Origin: Algibacter miyuki
GTDB lineage: Bacteria > Bacteroidota > Bacteroidia > Flavobacteriales > Flavobacteriaceae
Reading direction: 5' to 3'
Assembly: GCF_030409805.1 (NCBI RefSeq)
Contig: NZ_JAUFQP010000015.1
Span: 1-64,000 of the forward strand
Length of the DNA stretch: 64,000 bases
The notes below the pieces were generated by a model. The model did no database searches. It was not told the origin of the DNA and saw only the letters and a list, made by a program, of their open reading frames with translations. Made by a program: the position numbers and the translations under genes. Below, one piece after another: positions 63,928 to 64,000 of the stretch. Every line of letters starts with the position of its first letter. Positions within the stretch are counted from its first letter, which is position 1.

Positions 63928-64000
63928 AAAACCAGACTAATTTGGATCTAAATTGTCGATAAAATAAAAGTCTTTTTTTGACTATAAATTATTTCGATAA

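Overview
The window looks like chromosome of a marine, polysaccharide-degrading member of the Flavobacteriia (Bacteroidota). Grounds: low GC, promoter -7 boxes of the TAnnTTTG type, several secreted proteins ending in type IX secretion (T9SS) sorting domains of both type A and type B, SPII lipoproteins, a sulfatase/glycosidase cluster, and fused proteins typical of this phylum (MoaC-MoaB, CzcA-CzcC). I see no tRNA, rRNA, insertion sequence or CRISPR array.

Layout. (1) 1-5219, minus strand: a molybdenum-cofactor operon read as moeA, a ModE-like regulator, a TSUP transporter, mobA, moaD, a MoeB-like/rhodanese protein, moaE and moaCB (cut by the window edge). A palindrome with ModE-operator geometry overlaps the predicted -7 box just upstream of moeA. 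Divergent from it is an alginate-export-type porin (5722-6975). (2) 6976-8255: mostly non-coding, with three rho-independent terminators and a tandem structured 62-bp repeat. (3) 8256-12841: a YifB/ComM ATPase and a large DUF285-repeat surface protein with a type B T9SS signal. (4) 13008-17918: a mini NRPS cluster: a 47-residue peptide coupled to a single C-A-T-TE module (A-domain code read as glycine), overlapped by an Sfp-type PPTase. (5) 17936-24045: a heavy-metal efflux locus: a small Cys/His-rich protein, a CzcA-CzcC fusion and CzcB. (6) 24239-35149: a polysaccharide-utilisation block with acetylesterase, GH117-like, GH2, GH43-type propeller, GH95 and S1 sulfatase genes but no SusC/SusD. 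(7) 35799-50568: two giant adjacent T9SS genes. The first is an LRR protein with 1113-bp tandem modules and a canonical two-loop dockerin. The second begins with a cohesin-like domain. This is the most interesting pair in the window. (8) 50825-54481: an ArsC/Spx-like protein without the cysteine, two AsmA/DUF748-like envelope proteins and Dps. (9) 54604-58252: small secreted proteins of unknown function, a frameshifted T9SS beta-propeller gene, and a short protein with the leader of eCIS-associated (DUF4157-type) toxins but a different C-terminal domain. (10) 58391-63927, minus strand: AraC-type regulators, a 48-residue lmo0937-like membrane protein, a PAS histidine kinase and a stand-alone response regulator.

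How the genes work together. The Moco operon supplies cofactor for molybdoenzymes encoded elsewhere. The glycosidase/sulfatase/esterase block would trim sulfated, acetylated algal galactans or fucose/L-galactose-containing glycans, but needs uptake genes from elsewhere. The dockerin/cohesin pair could form a cell-surface complex whose partners are both exported by T9SS. All functional calls rest on reading motifs by eye; no database search was run.
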